From Stenotrophomonas sp. VV52 (GTDB lineage Bacteria > Pseudomonadota > Gammaproteobacteria > Xanthomonadales > Xanthomonadaceae): 64,000 nucleotides of DNA. The notes under the pieces were generated by a model that ran no database searches, was not told the DNA's origin, and worked only from the letters and a program-made list of their open reading frames with translations. This document shows, one piece after another, positions 7,919-17,990 of this stretch (the first letter of the stretch is position 1; each line of letters opens with the position of its first letter). The translations under genes and the position numbers were made by a program. Location: positions 124,001-188,000 of the forward strand of contig NZ_PKQQ01000006.1 in assembly GCF_002893095.1 (NCBI RefSeq), read 5' to 3'.

Positions 7919-10547
7919 AGAAGCGCCGCAGATAGCGGGCGGTCTTTCCCTGTTTCGAACGGCTCACCTGCTCGGGCGTGCCGGCGGCAACCACCTGGCC
8001 GCCCTGCTCGCCCGCGCCCGGGCCCACGTCGATCACCCAGTCGGTATCGGCGACCACGCGCAGGTCGTGCTCGACCACCACCACGGTGTTGCCCGCGTCG
8101 ACCAGGCCGTGCAGCTGCGCCATCAGCTTGTCCACGTCGGCCGGGTGCAGGCCGGTGGTGGGTTCGTCCAGCACATACAGGGTGTTGCCGTGCTGGCTGC
8201 GCTGCAGTTCGGTGGCGAGCTTGATGCGCTGCGCTTCGCCACCGGACAGTTCCGTGGCCGGCTGGCCCAGCCGCAGGTAGCCGAGGCCGATGTCGCGCAG
8301 CAGCTGCAGCGGGCGCTGCACCACCGCTTCGTCGACGAAGAACGCCAGCGCCTCCTCCACGGTCATCGCCAGTACCTGCGCGATGTTGCGGCCGTTCCAC
8401 TCCACCTCCAGGGTTTTGGCGTTGTAGCGCTGGCCGTGGCAGGTCGGGCATGGCGCGTACACGCTGGGCATGAACAGCAGTTCCACGTGCACGAAACCCT
8501 CGCCTTCGCAGGTTTCGCAGCGCCCCTGGGCCATGTTGAAGGAGAAGCGGCTGGCGCTGTACCGCCGCGCCTTGGCCGTGCGGGTTGCCGCGAACAGCTT
8601 GCGCACGTGGTCGAACAGCCCGGTGTAGGTGGCCAGGTTGGAACGCGGGGTGCGCCCGATCGGCTTCTGGTCGACGTTGACCAGTCGTTTGATCGCGGCC
8701 TGCCCGGCATGCAGGCGGCCGCGCGTGCGCTCGATCCGGCTCGGCTGCGGCAGGTCGTCGTCGGTCTCCGCTGCCGGCGGCTCATGGCCCAGGTGGTCGC
8801 CAACCAGCTCCACCAGCGCCTGGCTGACCAAGCTGGATTTGCCGGAGCCGGACACGCCGGTGACCGCGCAGAACGCGCCCAGCGGGAAGCGTGCGTCCAA
8901 CCCATGCAGGTTGTTGCGATGGATACCGCGCAGCTCCAGCCAGCCGGCCGGTTCGCGCGGCGTGCGGCGCATGGCCGCGTGGGTATCGAACAGGTAAGGC
9001 GCGGTGGCCGATGCCTTCACCGTGCGAAGACCGTCCGGCACACCGCTGTACAGCACCTGCCCGCCATGCTGGCCGGCACCGGGGCCGACGTCCACCAGCC
9101 AGTCGGCGCGGCGCAGCATCTCCAGGTCGTGCTCGACCACGAACAACGTGTTGCCACCGGCCTTGAGCTGGTCCAGTGCGTCGTACAGCGCCTCCCCATC
9201 GGCCGGATGCAGGCCGGCGGTCGGTTCGTCGAGGACGTACACCACGCCGAACAGGCTGGAGCGGATCTGGGTGGCCAGGCGCAGCCGTTGCAGCTCGCCC
9301 GGCGACAACGTGGGCGTGGCGCGGTCCATCGACAGATACCCCAGCCCCAGCGCTTCCAGCGTGCCGATCCGCTCCACCAGGTCCTGCGCGATGCGCTGCG
9401 CGGCAATGCGCTTTTCTTCAGACAGGTCCGGGGTACGGCGCACGTCGCTACTGCCTGCGTGCTGCAGGCCGCCGGCGGCCACCCGCGCCTGCTCTGCCTT
9501 GCGCCCGGCGGCACGACTACGCGGTGCGCGTGCCGCAGGCGCTTCGAATCGGCCTTCGGCGGCCGGTCGCAGCGCGTCGGCCATGGCCGCCAGTGACAGC
9601 TGCGACAGCGCGCCGATGTCCAGCCCGGCGAACGTCACCGACAACGATGCGCGCTTCAGGCGCTTGCCCTCGCAGACCGGGCACACCGTACCGACCATGT
9701 AGCGCGCCACGCGCTTTTTCATCATGGCGCTCTGGGTGGTGGCGAAGGTGTGCAGCACATAGCGCCGCGCGCCGCTGAACGTGCCCATGTAGCTGGGCTC
9801 TTCCTTGCGACGCAGCGCAGCGCGGGTTTCGGCGGGGGTGAAGCCTGCGTAGACCGGCACCACCGGCTGCTCTTCGGTGAACAGGATCCAGTCGCGCTGC
9901 TTCTTCGGCAGGTCGCGCCAGGGAATGTCGACGTCGTAGCCGAGCGTGACCAGGATGTCGCGCTGGTTCTGGCCGTGCCAGGCCGGTGGCCACGCAGCGA
10001 TGGCGCGTTCGCGGATGCTCAGCGAAGGATCGGGCACCATCGACTGCTCGGTCACCTCGTACACGTGGCCCAGCCCGTGGCAGTTCGGGCAGGCACCCTG
10101 CGGCGTGTTCGGCGAGAAATCCTCGGCGTACAGCATCGGCTGTTTCGCCGGATACGTACCGGCACGCGAGTACAGCATGCGCAGCAGGCTGGACAGCGTG
10201 GTCACGCTGCCCACGCTGGACCGCACGCTGGCGGTGCCGCGCTGCTGCTGCAGCGCCACCGCCGGGGGCAGGCCTTCGATCGCATCCACGTCGGGCACGC
10301 CGACCTGGTCGATCAACCGCCGCGCGTACGGCGACAGCGACTCCAGGTAGCGCCGCTGCGCCTCGGCATACAGCGTACCGAAGGCCAGCGACGACTTGCC
10401 GGAACCGGAGATGCCCGAGAACACCACCAGTGCGTCGCGTGGAATGTCCACGTCGACGTTCTTCAGGTTGTGTTCGCGGGCACCGCGAACGCGCACGAGC
10501 GCGTCAGCGGCAGCGCGGGGTGCAAAGGGCTTCTTTCGGGTGCTCAT
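7911..10547 (-). CDS. UvrA-like ABC ATPase lacking the UvrB-binding domain (UvrA2 class)
   Basis: The 878-residue protein has the twin ABC ATPase layout of UvrA. Walker A motifs are GISGSGKSS (residue 45 on) and GVSGSGKSS in the second half; the signatures are LSPGE and LSGGE. CxxC zinc-finger pairs occur in [15 protein letters not shown] and CETCEGEGF...CPTCHG. After the segment LRMLYSRAG the sequence goes straight to the first zinc finger, so the UvrB-binding domain of canonical UvrA is missing. An Ala/Arg/Lys-rich insert precedes the first signature. UvrA2 proteins are linked to DNA-damage or drug tolerance rather than core excision repair. It starts inside the stop codon of the chemoreceptor gene upstream (ATGA). 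Confidence 0.9.
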   Translation of the reverse strand: MSTRKKPFAPRAAADALVRVRGAREHNLKNVDVDIPRDALVVFSGISGSGKSSLAFGTLYAEAQRRYLESLSPYARRLIDQVGVPDVDAIEGLPPAVALQQQRGTASVRSSVGSVTTLSSLLRMLYSRAGTYPAKQPMLYAEDFSPNTPQGACPNCHGLGHVYEVTEQSMVPDPSLSIRERAIAAWPPAWHGQNQRDILVTLGYDVDIPWRDLPKKQRDWILFTEEQPVVPVYAGFTPAETRAALRRKEEPSYMGTFSGARRYVLHTFATTQSAMMKKRVARYMVGTVCPVCEGKRLKRASLSVTFAGLDIGALSQLSLAAMADALRPAAEGRFEAPAARAPRSRAAGRKAEQARVAAGGLQHAGSSDVRRTPDLSEEKRIAAQRIAQDLVERIGTLEALGLGYLSMDRATPTLSPGELQRLRLATQIRSSLFGVVYVLDEPTAGLHPADGEALYDALDQLKAGGNTLFVVEHDLEMLRRADWLVDVGPGAGQHGGQVLYSGVPDGLRTVKASATAPYLFDTHAAMRRTPREPAGWLELRGIHRNNLHGLDARFPLGAFCAVTGVSGSGKSSLVSQALVELVGDHLGHEPPAAETDDDLPQPSRIERTRGRLHAGQAAIKRLVNVDQKPIGRTPRSNLATYTGLFDHVRKLFAATRTAKARRYSASRFSFNMAQGRCETCEGEGFVHVELLFMPSVYAPCPTCHGQRYNAKTLEVEWNGRNIAQVLAMTVEEALAFFVDEAVVQRPLQLLRDIGLGYLRLGQPATELSGGEAQRIKLATELQRSQHGNTLYVLDEPTTGLHPADVDKLMAQLHGLVDAGNTVVVVEHDLRVVADTDWVIDVGPGAGEQGGQVVAAGTPEQVSRSKQGKTARYLRRFFT

Positions 10548-13126
10548 GCATCCAGCATACCCACCGCGCGCATGCGCCTGGTGACGGGCGCCGCCGGCCG
10601 CTCCAGCACGAACGCGGCCACCGCTTCGGACAACTGCCCGGCCTGTCGCTGCATGGCCTGCGCCGATGCACTGGCCTCCTCCACCATCGCGGCATTCTGC
10701 TGGGTGCTGCCGTCCATCTGCAGCAGGGTCTTGCCGACCTGTTCGATCCCCTCGCTCTGCTGCTGGGAGGCGGCCGAAATACTGGCGGTGATCGCAGTGA
10801 CCTGCTCCACGCTGCTGACGATGCGGGTCATGGTCGCACCTGCCTGGTCGACCTGGCGGGTGCCCGCATTCACGTTCTCCACCGACGCCTCGATCAGGGT
10901 CTTGATCTGGCGCGCGGCATCGGCACTGCGCTGCGCGAGCAGGCGCACTTCGCCGGCCACCACGGCGAAGCTGCGCCCCTGTTCACCGGCACGTGCAGCT
11001 TCCACGGCCGCGTTGAGCGCCAGGATGTTGGTCTGGAAGGCGATGCCGTCGATCACCCCGGTGATGTCGCCGATCCGGCGCGACGAGGCGGCGATGTCGT
11101 GCATGGTCGCCACCACCTGCGCGACCGCGCTGCCGCCCTCCACCGCGATGTCCGCGGCGCCTACCGCGAGCCGATTGGCCTGCAGTGCGGAATCGGCGTT
11201 CTGGCGCACGGTGGCGGTGAGTTCCTCCATCGACGAGGCGGTTTCTTCCAGGTGCGCGGCCTGGCGCTCGGTGCGCTCGGCCAGGTCGCGGTTGCCGGCG
11301 ACGATCTCGTCGGCCGCGCCATGGATCGCGCCGGTAGCCTGCTGGATGCGCACCACGATGTCGGAAAGCTGCTGCACGCTGGCGTTGGCGTCGTCGCGCA
11401 TCTGTGCGAACACGCCCTGGAAGTCGCCCTGCATGCGCAGCCCCAGGTCGCCGCGTGCGAGCCCCGACAGCAGCACCTGCAGCCCGGCCAGGTTGCCCTG
11501 GAAGGTGTCCAGCAGCCGGTTGATGCTGACTGCCAGGGTCAGCACGAATCCCTGCTTGTCATGCACGGCGATGCGCGCATCCAGCTCGCCGTGCGCGGCC
11601 GCGTCCACCAGCGCGGCCACCTCGGTTTCCACCGTGGTCTCCAGCGCGCGGCTGCGCCACTCCACTGCCGCGCCGAGCAGTTGGCCCTCGTCCAGGATGG
11701 GGTTGAGCACCAGCTGGTAGCGGACGCCGCCCTGCTCGACATCATGGGCGCTGCCCTTGCCACGCTGCAGTTGCGCGGCCACGTTGGCGAACACCGGGTG
11801 CAGCCGATGCGCGGGCTCGCCGCGCCACTGTTCCGGCGTGCAACCCAGTGCGCTGCACAGCGCGCGGTTGAGGAAGCCGATGCTGCCGTCCGGCTCGAGC
11901 ACCATCAACCCGGTCTGGGCGCTGTCCAGCGCCTGGCGGGCGCGGGTGTTGTCGCGCGCGGCCGCACGCTCGGCCTCGATCCGGCTGCGCAGCCGGCCCT
12001 GCATGTGCAGCAGCCGCTGCGCCAACCGCCCGAACTCGTCGTGCGGATTGCGCACGACCAGCACCGTGTCCAAGCGGTCTTCTGCGATGTCCTCGGCAAA
12101 GCGCAGGGTGTCGGCCATCGGGCGCTGCACCGCCTGCAGGGTGAGCAGCAGGGTGGCGACCAGCAGCATCGCCACCAGCAGGAGGGTCACCGCGAACACG
12201 GCGGTCATGGCCCGCGCCTGGCTCTGCAGGCGGCCGCGCGCCGCTTCCAGCGACGCGGCCTGCACCTGCTGGACCTGTTCGAGGCTGGGCGCGATCTGCG
12301 CGGCCGTGTCGGCCAGCGACTGCGCCTCGATGTCCAGCCCGACCCGCGCGGCGGTGTAGCCCAGCAATGCGCCCTGATAGGCGTCCATCGCCGCGCGCAG
12401 CGCGTCCTGTGCGTCCGAACGCAGGCCCGGCGCGGCCACCGCCAGCTCGAACGGCAGCTTGGCCTCACTGGCACGATCGGTGTGGGCGGAATCGCCGGTG
12501 AGCAGCAGCATCGCCTCCTGCCGGCGAATCGTCTGCCATTGCGCGTCCAGCGCCGGGCGCTGCACCGTGGCCAGGGCGTCCTCCATCGTGGTCGCCGCGG
12601 CCTCCACCTGCGCGCGCAGGTTTTCCTCGCCACGCCCCATTTCATCCACGCGTGCGTTCAACGCGGTAATGCCGTCGGCGAACTCGGCGATGCGTGCGGC
12701 CAGTGCCTGCAACGCCTCCGCCTTGCCATTGCCTGCGGCAGCGCGCTGCAGACCGGCCAGCGACTCCTGCAGGTGCTGCCGTGCCTGCTGCAGCGCCTGG
12801 CGGTCGGCATCGTCGAAGCTGGTTGCATAGCGGGTCTGCAGGCGGCGGGCGTCTGCGACCTGGGTGCCGAGTGCCGCCACCAGCCCGGTGACCTGCTGGT
12901 GCCTGTCGAACGTGTCAGCAGCACGCTCGCTGTTGTACCGTGTCCACGCGTACACGATAGCCACCAGCAGCAGGCCCGATACACAGGCGACCAGGCTGAT
13001 CTTCAGCTTGCGCGCCACGCTCAGCCGGCGCAGTGCAACCAGCCCGTCGCGCAGGGCATGCCGGACGGGAACGGACTCACCGCGTCGGGTGAGGGACAAC
13101 CACAGGCGGCGGGGGAAGGCCGACAT
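10544..13126 (-). CDS. methyl-accepting chemotaxis protein with PAS domain
   Basis: I choose the ATG at 13126 (860 residues), with TTGGAG about 7 bases upstream; an in-frame TTG at 13138 is the alternative. The protein has a first membrane segment near residue 45-65 ([17 protein letters not shown]), a helical periplasmic sensor of about 270 residues, and a second membrane segment ([19 protein letters not shown]). HAMP, a PAS-like segment ([19 protein letters not shown]), further HAMP-like coils and the signalling hairpin ([19 protein letters not shown]) follow. It would report to CheA/CheW at the inner membrane. No che genes are nearby. The stop codon overlaps the start of the UvrA-like gene, an unexpected coupling. 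The ligand is unknown. Confidence 0.92.
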   Translation of the reverse strand: MSAFPRRLWLSLTRRGESVPVRHALRDGLVALRRLSVARKLKISLVACVSGLLLVAIVYAWTRYNSERAADTFDRHQQVTGLVAALGTQVADARRLQTRYATSFDDADRQALQQARQHLQESLAGLQRAAAGNGKAEALQALAARIAEFADGITALNARVDEMGRGEENLRAQVEAAATTMEDALATVQRPALDAQWQTIRRQEAMLLLTGDSAHTDRASEAKLPFELAVAAPGLRSDAQDALRAAMDAYQGALLGYTAARVGLDIEAQSLADTAAQIAPSLEQVQQVQAASLEAARGRLQSQARAMTAVFAVTLLLVAMLLVATLLLTLQAVQRPMADTLRFAEDIAEDRLDTVLVVRNPHDEFGRLAQRLLHMQGRLRSRIEAERAAARDNTRARQALDSAQTGLMVLEPDGSIGFLNRALCSALGCTPEQWRGEPAHRLHPVFANVAAQLQRGKGSAHDVEQGGVRYQLVLNPILDEGQLLGAAVEWRSRALETTVETEVAALVDAAAHGELDARIAVHDKQGFVLTLAVSINRLLDTFQGNLAGLQVLLSGLARGDLGLRMQGDFQGVFAQMRDDANASVQQLSDIVVRIQQATGAIHGAADEIVAGNRDLAERTERQAAHLEETASSMEELTATVRQNADSALQANRLAVGAADIAVEGGSAVAQVVATMHDIAASSRRIGDITGVIDGIAFQTNILALNAAVEAARAGEQGRSFAVVAGEVRLLAQRSADAARQIKTLIEASVENVNAGTRQVDQAGATMTRIVSSVEQVTAITASISAASQQQSEGIEQVGKTLLQMDGSTQQNAAMVEEASASAQAMQRQAGQLSEAVAAFVLERPAAPVTRRMRAVGMLDA

Positions 13127-13280
13127 TGCGTACTCCAAGCGGAATGACGCATCGGTATCGGCCGCGACTGGAGCAACTTTAGAGGTGTGTCCTCAGAACC
13201 TTGAGCGCCGTCAAACTACGCAGCCGTTGTACCGTGCGTAGACGACGGGAAGATGACGCGTTGCCTGCGTTCTGCATCTC

Positions 13281-13307
13281 TTGGAGCCGGCCGGCGGCGG
13301 GCACTAC
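13281..13307. repeat. REP/SMAG-like palindrome supplying the stop codon of the neighbouring gene
   Basis: A GGAGCCGGCCGGCGGCGGGCACTAC-type element, with its terminal CTAC at 13304-13307. Read on the minus strand this GTAG contains the TAG that ends the NAD(P)-binding protein gene. 13127-13280 shows no gene. Confidence 0.55.
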
Positions 13308-14086
13308 GGCTTTGGGAGGTGGACGAGGGGTAACGGACCGCGCGTGTGGCTGTCCAGCCAGTCGGCGAAGCGGGTACTGCCCAGCAGCGCGCCGGGTTCG
13401 GGGGTGAGGGTGGTGTCCTTCAGCCGGGCGCCGTAGTAGCGCGCATCCGGGTCTTCCACGACCGGGCGGTCGTCCTGGTTGAAGTACATCACCCGCTCCA
13501 CCAGCTCGAACAGGCGGTGGCACTCGGGGCCGGCGATCTGCACCATGCGCCGGGTCGGCGCGGTCATCGCGACCTGCGCGACCAGTGCGGCCAGATCATC
13601 GGCGGCCACCGGCTGGACCTTGGCGGGCGACAGGTGCAGCGGCTGGCGTTGGGCCAGCGGTGCCACCAGCTGTGCCATGAACTCGTGGCACTGGGTCGCG
13701 CGCACCAGCGTGGAGCGCAGGCCGGATTGGCGGATCAGGCCTTCCTGCACCGCCTTGGCGCGGAAGTAGGGGCTGTCCTGCAGGTACGGCGTCCCCACGA
13801 TGGAAAGGCCGACCAGATGCTCCACGCCGGCGCGTTCGCAGGCGGCCAGCAACTGTGTGGTGGCCCGCTGGAAGAAGTCGCCGACCTGCGGGTCGTCGAA
13901 GATCGGCGCGTTGGCGGCATCCACCACCACCTGTGCGCCCTGCAGTGCGGCGGTCAGGCCCTGGCCGGTCAGCACGTCCGCGCCGGTGCGGCGCGACGCC
14001 GGTACCGCTTCGTGCCCGTGCGCAGCCAGATGCTCCACCACCCGACTGCCGATCAGCCCGTGGCCTCCGATGACGACGATCTTCAT
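13304..14086 (-). CDS. NmrA/atypical SDR NAD(P)-binding protein (copy 1)
   Basis: The 260-residue cytoplasmic protein begins with a Rossmann motif (VVIGGHGLIGSRV), as in NmrA-like and NAD-epimerase-type atypical short-chain dehydrogenases. Middle motifs (VDAANAPIF, LVGLSIVGTPYL, YFRAKAVQE) are shared closely with the second copy at 15658-16407. The canonical YxxxK appears as YFRAK. Such proteins act as NAD(P)H-dependent reductases or redox sensors; the substrate is unknown. It is the last gene of a four-gene minus-strand unit (gap 20 bases). Its stop codon lies in a REP-like palindrome, so its exact C-terminus may have been set by that element. Confidence 0.8.
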   Translation of the reverse strand: MKIVVIGGHGLIGSRVVEHLAAHGHEAVPASRRTGADVLTGQGLTAALQGAQVVVDAANAPIFDDPQVGDFFQRATTQLLAACERAGVEHLVGLSIVGTPYLQDSPYFRAKAVQEGLIRQSGLRSTLVRATQCHEFMAQLVAPLAQRQPLHLSPAKVQPVAADDLAALVAQVAMTAPTRRMVQIAGPECHRLFELVERVMYFNQDDRPVVEDPDARYYGARLKDTTLTPEPGALLGSTRFADWLDSHTRGPLPLVHLPKP

Positions 14087-14106
14087 GTGTGAGGTCCTTG
14101 TAGGTG

Positions 14107-15114
14107 TTACATCACGATGGGGCTGGCAGGCGCCTGCTGGATCGGCACATCGCGCTCATCCAGCATCTGGCGAAGGTCGCTCTCGACCGTGCCGCACAGC
14201 TGCGAGATCGGAATGTCGTTGGCACCGCCTTCGAACGGGTTGGCGCTGCTCTCACCGACCTGGTCCAGCGCGGCGTACATCCACGACACCAGCACGCCCA
14301 GCGGGATCGCCAGCCACACCATGTGCCCGGCCATCGCACCGCCCACGGTGTCGTTCATCGGCGCCAGCAGGTCGATCATGCCCAGCGGCAGCAGCAGGCA
14401 CAGGATGCGCACGAAGATCACGTTGATCACCGCGTACTGGCGTGGGTACGGGTAGTTCTTGATGCGCTCGCTGCGCGATTGCTGGTCATGCAGGTCGCGC
14501 AGCACGCGCTGCAGCTCGGCGAAGCTGGCCTGCGGAATCTGTCCGTCGTCGAGCAGCTGGCGCAGCGCGGCGCCCTGCAGCGACAGCACTTCGGTGGCCC
14601 TGCTGGTCGCACCCAGGATGCGCGAGCGCTCGTCCGGGGTCACGTACTTGGTAAGTTCGGCATCCAACGTACGCACCTTCTCCGGCACGTCATAGTGCTT
14701 GCGGTACTCCACATTCGGCGTCAGCTTCTGGGTTTCCCACGGCTTGCTCTCGCGCATCTGGTAGCGCAACGCGGTCAGCCAGGCCAGGTGCCGGTACACC
14801 AGCCGCCGGGTATGTTCGGGGTGGCTCACGTAGTCGCGGCTCATGGTGCCCCACAAACGGCTGGCCGCGGTGATCGACGCCCACACCTGCTGCGCTTCCC
14901 ACAACCGGTTGTAGGTCTGGGTGTTCTTGAAGCCGGCGATCAGCGCCACGCTGGTGCCGAGCATGAAGATCACGTTCCACGGCACCGTCAGCCAATGCAG
15001 GCCGCCCAGCTGGTACAGCGCCACCAGGGCGACGTTCCACAGGATCAGCAGGTACAGCGGACGACGCGTCCAGACCAGGAATTCGGTGAAAGTGTAAGAG
15101 CGACCAGCGTGCAT
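14107..15114 (-). CDS. bestrophin-family (UPF0187) membrane protein
   Basis: The 335-residue protein matches bacterial bestrophins. Hydrophobic helices occur near residues 18-38 and 45-65, and the NxxTYNRLWEAQQVW segment (about 63-77) belongs to the family core. Two further helices lie near residues 235-285. Bestrophins form pentameric channels; characterised bacterial members conduct cations. It sits between the ohr-type gene and copy 1 of the NmrA-like gene with gaps of 20-30 bases, so it is probably co-transcribed. The ion and the physiological role here are unknown. Confidence 0.85.
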   Translation of the reverse strand: MHAGRSYTFTEFLVWTRRPLYLLILWNVALVALYQLGGLHWLTVPWNVIFMLGTSVALIAGFKNTQTYNRLWEAQQVWASITAASRLWGTMSRDYVSHPEHTRRLVYRHLAWLTALRYQMRESKPWETQKLTPNVEYRKHYDVPEKVRTLDAELTKYVTPDERSRILGATSRATEVLSLQGAALRQLLDDGQIPQASFAELQRVLRDLHDQQSRSERIKNYPYPRQYAVINVIFVRILCLLLPLGMIDLLAPMNDTVGGAMAGHMVWLAIPLGVLVSWMYAALDQVGESSANPFEGGANDIPISQLCGTVESDLRQMLDERDVPIQQAPASPIVM

Positions 15115-15144
15115 GATCGTTGTCTCCGGCAGGGTAAGCGCCGC

Positions 15145-15651
15145 TCAGGGCGCTGCGGTGGGCACCACGCTCACCACGTGGGTGATGCCGTTGCGGAACA
15201 TCTTTGCGTAGGGGCAGACGCGTTCGGTGTTGCGGACCAGCTCGGCAGCCACGCTGCTCTCCAGCCCGGGAAGGTAGGCCTCCACCTCGGCCGACAGCAG
15301 GTACAGCCCGTCGATCGGATCGCGCGAGAAGGTCACCGCCACCTCGATGCAGGCATCCACCAGCACCAGTCCGGCGCGGCTGGCCAGCAGGTTCATCGCA
15401 CCGTGGAAACAGGCGGCGTAACCGGCGGCCAGCAGCTGCTCCGGGTTGCTGCCGCCGCCGGGACCACCCAGCGAGGGCGGCAGGCGCAGATCGAGCTCCA
15501 GCGCGCCGTCGTCGGACACCACCACGCCGGAGGCACGACCATGGCCGGTGACACCGCCCTGGACCCGCACCCGCCCGGTATAGAGCGGACGCACTTCATC
15601 GCCACGGTATTTGTCGAGTACGGCAGGCGACGGCGGCTTCAGGTCGGACAT
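15145..15651 (-). CDS. Ohr/OsmC-family organic hydroperoxide resistance protein
   Basis: The 168-residue protein shows the Ohr pattern: GGPGGGSNPEQLLAAGYAACF with the peroxidatic Cys81, and NTERVCPYAK with the resolving Cys146. It would reduce organic hydroperoxides in the cytoplasm with lipoyl-type reductants. It is about 25 residues longer than typical Ohr, mainly at the N-terminus. It lies 6 bases after the second NmrA-like gene and before the bestrophin gene, in one operon. No OhrR gene is adjacent, so control may fall to the LysR or ECF system upstream. Confidence 0.9.
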   Translation of the reverse strand: MSDLKPPSPAVLDKYRGDEVRPLYTGRVRVQGGVTGHGRASGVVVSDDGALELDLRLPPSLGGPGGGSNPEQLLAAGYAACFHGAMNLLASRAGLVLVDACIEVAVTFSRDPIDGLYLLSAEVEAYLPGLESSVAAELVRNTERVCPYAKMFRNGITHVVSVVPTAAP

Positions 15652-15657
15652 GGCAGG

Positions 15658-16407
15658 TCAGCGCACCAGTCCGGACTGCTGCAGCCAGCCGTCGAAGCCC
15701 TGGCGGCCCAGCCATGCCTGTCCGGCAGGTACCAGGGTGTCGTCCTGCAGCTGCGCACCGAAGTACGGCGCCTGCGCGTCGCCGACCACGCGGCGCGGGT
15801 CGCCGGTGCGGTCCATGAAGCGCTGCGCCAGTTCGTCCATCGGCGCGCGCTCGGGGCCGGCGATTTCCACCACGCCATTGATTGCGGGCTGCAGCGCCAC
15901 CTTCACCACCGCATCGGCCACGTCGTCGGCGGAGATCGGCTGCACCAGTGCGGTGGGCAGCCGCAATGACTCACCGGCGGACTGGATGATGCCCGGCAGG
16001 AACTCGAAGAACTGGGTGGAATGGATGATGGTGTAGGCGATGCCCGCGTCGCGGATCAGCGCTTCCTGCGCGATCTTGCCGCGGAAGTAGCCGCTGGCCG
16101 CCAGCTTGTCGGTACCCACCACCGACAGCGCCACGTGGTGACGCACACCCGCCGCCTTTTCGGCCGCGAGGATGTTGCGTCCGGCGGTCTGGAAGAACGC
16201 CAGCACGGCCGCGTCCTCGAACGACGGCGAGTTGGCCAGGTCGATGACCACGTCGGTGCCGACCATGGCCGCGTCCAGGCCCTCGCCGCTGATGATGTCG
16301 ATGCCGGTGGAGGGCGCGGCGATGACGATCTCGTGCCCGGCCGCGCGCAGGCGGTCGACTACTTTGCTGCCGATGCGGCCGGTGCCGCCGATGACCAGGA
16401 ACTTCAT
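15658..16407 (-). CDS. NmrA/atypical SDR NAD(P)-binding protein (copy 2)
   Basis: The 249-residue protein has the Rossmann motif FLVIGGTGRIGSKV and the segments DLANSPSFED, HHVALSVVGTDKL and YFRGKIAQE. These align along their length with copy 1 at 13304-14086, so the two are paralogues within one operon. The family includes NADPH-dependent reductases and quinone reductases. It is the first gene of the unit, with a 130-base untranslated region before it that contains a possible TAGCAT -10 element. The LysR gene upstream is on the same strand. The substrate is unknown. Confidence 0.82.
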   Translation of the reverse strand: MKFLVIGGTGRIGSKVVDRLRAAGHEIVIAAPSTGIDIISGEGLDAAMVGTDVVIDLANSPSFEDAAVLAFFQTAGRNILAAEKAAGVRHHVALSVVGTDKLAASGYFRGKIAQEALIRDAGIAYTIIHSTQFFEFLPGIIQSAGESLRLPTALVQPISADDVADAVVKVALQPAINGVVEIAGPERAPMDELAQRFMDRTGDPRRVVGDAQAPYFGAQLQDDTLVPAGQAWLGRQGFDGWLQQSGLVR

Positions 16408-16537
16408 GGGGATGCTCCACTGCTGGAAGGGGACGCCCCGCTGGAACCGGGGCTTGTGGGGATGCTAGGCAGACCGCCAGGGCGGCAGTAGATCCGCGCA
16501 CGGACGCGCACTGTTGCCTGCCGGGAACCAATCGGGG

Positions 16538-17572
16538 TCACCGCCAGGCCCCGGCGTCGATGTCGCGCGCCGGGGCGCCGGCCTGCTGCACGCTCTCCCA
16601 GTGGGTCACTACGTCCAGGTCGAGCGCGCGGACTTCGCTGGTGATGAAGTCGATGAAGGCGCGGATCCGCTTGGGCAGCTGGCGCCGACTCAGGTAGCAC
16701 AGGTAATGGCCACGGTCGTCGGCCGCATATTGGTCCAGGCAGCTCACCGCCAGGCCGGCGTCCAGCGCCGCACGCACCTGGTAGTTCGGCAGCTGCGCCA
16801 ACCCCTGGCCCTGCAGCACCGCCTGCAGCGCCAGGTCGGCGTCGTTGAACACAAGCGCCGAGGACGGTTCCACGCTGAGCGGCTTGCCGTCCACGCGGAA
16901 TTCCCACGGCTGCAGGCGCCCGTTCGGCTGGCGCTGGCTGATGCAGGCATGCGCGGACAGTTCGGCCACGGTGCTCGGCAGGCCATGCTGCTGTACGTAC
17001 GCCGGTGCGGCACAGACTAGAAGCTGCATTGGGATCAGATGCTTGGCGATCACCTCGCTGTCTTCCAGCACGCCATCGCGGAAGGCCACATCGATGCGGT
17101 CGGCGGCCAGGTCCAGCGCGCGCTCTTCCAGCTGCAGCTCCAGGGTGACGTCCGGGAAACGGGCACGGAACGCCGAGAGCAGCGGCGCGATCACCTTGCG
17201 GCCAAAGCCGTAGTTGGCGCTGACCCGCAGGTGGCCGCGGGGTGGTCCGTCGCGAAGGTCGCGCATTTCCTCCAGCGCCTGCAGGATGCGGTCCACGCCG
17301 GGGCGACAGCCTTCATGGAACAGCTCGCCCTCGCGCGTCAGCGAGGTGGACCGCGTGGTGCGCAGGAACAGGCGCACGCCCAGCTGCCCTTCCAGCTTCT
17401 GCACGCTGCGGCTGACCGCCGAGCGACCGATGCCGAGTCGATCTGCCGCGCGCGAGAAGCTGCCCTCGTGGGCCACCGCAATGAAGGCCATGACCCCGGC
17501 ATAGCTTGCCGAGAAGCCGGTGGTGAGCGGATCGACACCGTCTTCGACGGTGCCCGGTTCGGTCAGGGACAT
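16538..17572 (-). CDS. LysR-family transcriptional regulator
   Basis: The start is taken at the ATG at 17572 (344 residues). An N-terminal tail precedes the winged helix-turn-helix (FIAVAHEGSFSRAADRLGIGRSAVSRSVQKLE, about residues 29-60). A LysR effector-binding domain follows (RGHLRVSANYGFGRK to the C-terminus). The start codon overlaps the end of the small sigma-like gene by 10 bases, so both are probably translated from one mRNA. The ECF41-like promoter in front of that gene would therefore control this regulator too. Likely targets are the downstream NmrA-Ohr-bestrophin operon and/or the divergent ahpD-like gene. The effector is unknown. Confidence 0.9.
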   Translation of the reverse strand: MSLTEPGTVEDGVDPLTTGFSASYAGVMAFIAVAHEGSFSRAADRLGIGRSAVSRSVQKLEGQLGVRLFLRTTRSTSLTREGELFHEGCRPGVDRILQALEEMRDLRDGPPRGHLRVSANYGFGRKVIAPLLSAFRARFPDVTLELQLEERALDLAADRIDVAFRDGVLEDSEVIAKHLIPMQLLVCAAPAYVQQHGLPSTVAELSAHACISQRQPNGRLQPWEFRVDGKPLSVEPSSALVFNDADLALQAVLQGQGLAQLPNYQVRAALDAGLAVSCLDQYAADDRGHYLCYLSRRQLPKRIRAFIDFITSEVRALDLDVVTHWESVQQAGAPARDIDAGAWR

Positions 17573-17826
17573 GCGGGTGGCACTCCGGGGAGGCGCGCGT
17601 GGGCACGCAGGCAGGCATGGGCGGCTTGCAGGCGCTGCCGGCAGTCGTCGGCAGAGAGTCCAAGCAGGGGCATGAGCTCTTCGATGGATGCCCCGGCCAC
17701 GTCGTGCAGCAACAGCAGCAGGCGCGCGTCGGCCGGCAGGGCGTCCAGCGCGACCAGGAACGTCGTCCACACCTGGTCGGCGGGGCACGGCGGGCCTGCG
17801 GCATCGATGGCGTTCGGGGTGCTCAT
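17563..17826 (-). CDS. orphan sigma-70 region-4-like protein (87 residues)
   Basis: From the ATG at 17826 the product is 87 residues. ALDALPADARLLLLLHDVAGASIEELMPLLGLSADDCRQRL reads like region 4 of an ECF sigma factor (LP..R..LLL.D..G.S..E....LG.S...C..RL.RA). There is no region 2, so it cannot be a complete sigma factor. It may be an anti- or co-regulator, or a relic of an ECF41-like gene. The promoter-like TGTCACA-N16-CGTC ends just upstream, implying a leaderless transcript. It overlaps the LysR gene by 10 bases. A longer reading from 17868 is possible but would place the promoter inside the coding region. Confidence 0.65.
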   Translation of the reverse strand: MSTPNAIDAAGPPCPADQVWTTFLVALDALPADARLLLLLHDVAGASIEELMPLLGLSADDCRQRLQAAHACLRAHARLPGVPPACP

Positions 17827-17834
17827 ACCGGTCA

Positions 17835-17861
17835 GACGGACCAGCGCACTGCGCTGTGACA
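17835..17861 (-). promoter_or_regulatory. ECF41-type promoter
   Basis: On the minus strand: TGTCACA, exactly 16 bases, CGTC, then 8 bases to the ATG of the region-4-like gene. TGTCACA (-35) and CGTC (-10) are the motif I recall for ECF41 sigma factors. An ECF41-type sigma gene lies 1.1 kb away at 18969, so autoregulation of the neighbourhood is likely. Confidence 0.7.
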
Positions 17862-17990
17862 GCCCCACCCCGCCGGGATTGGTGCGTTGCGCTCAACACG
17901 GTGCGTCCGCCGCGCCGGCTACCGGGGCGGCGGCGCGGCGCCTAGCCTGCAGCCTCCGATCTGCCTCCCTCTACTGCCAGGACCACGACC

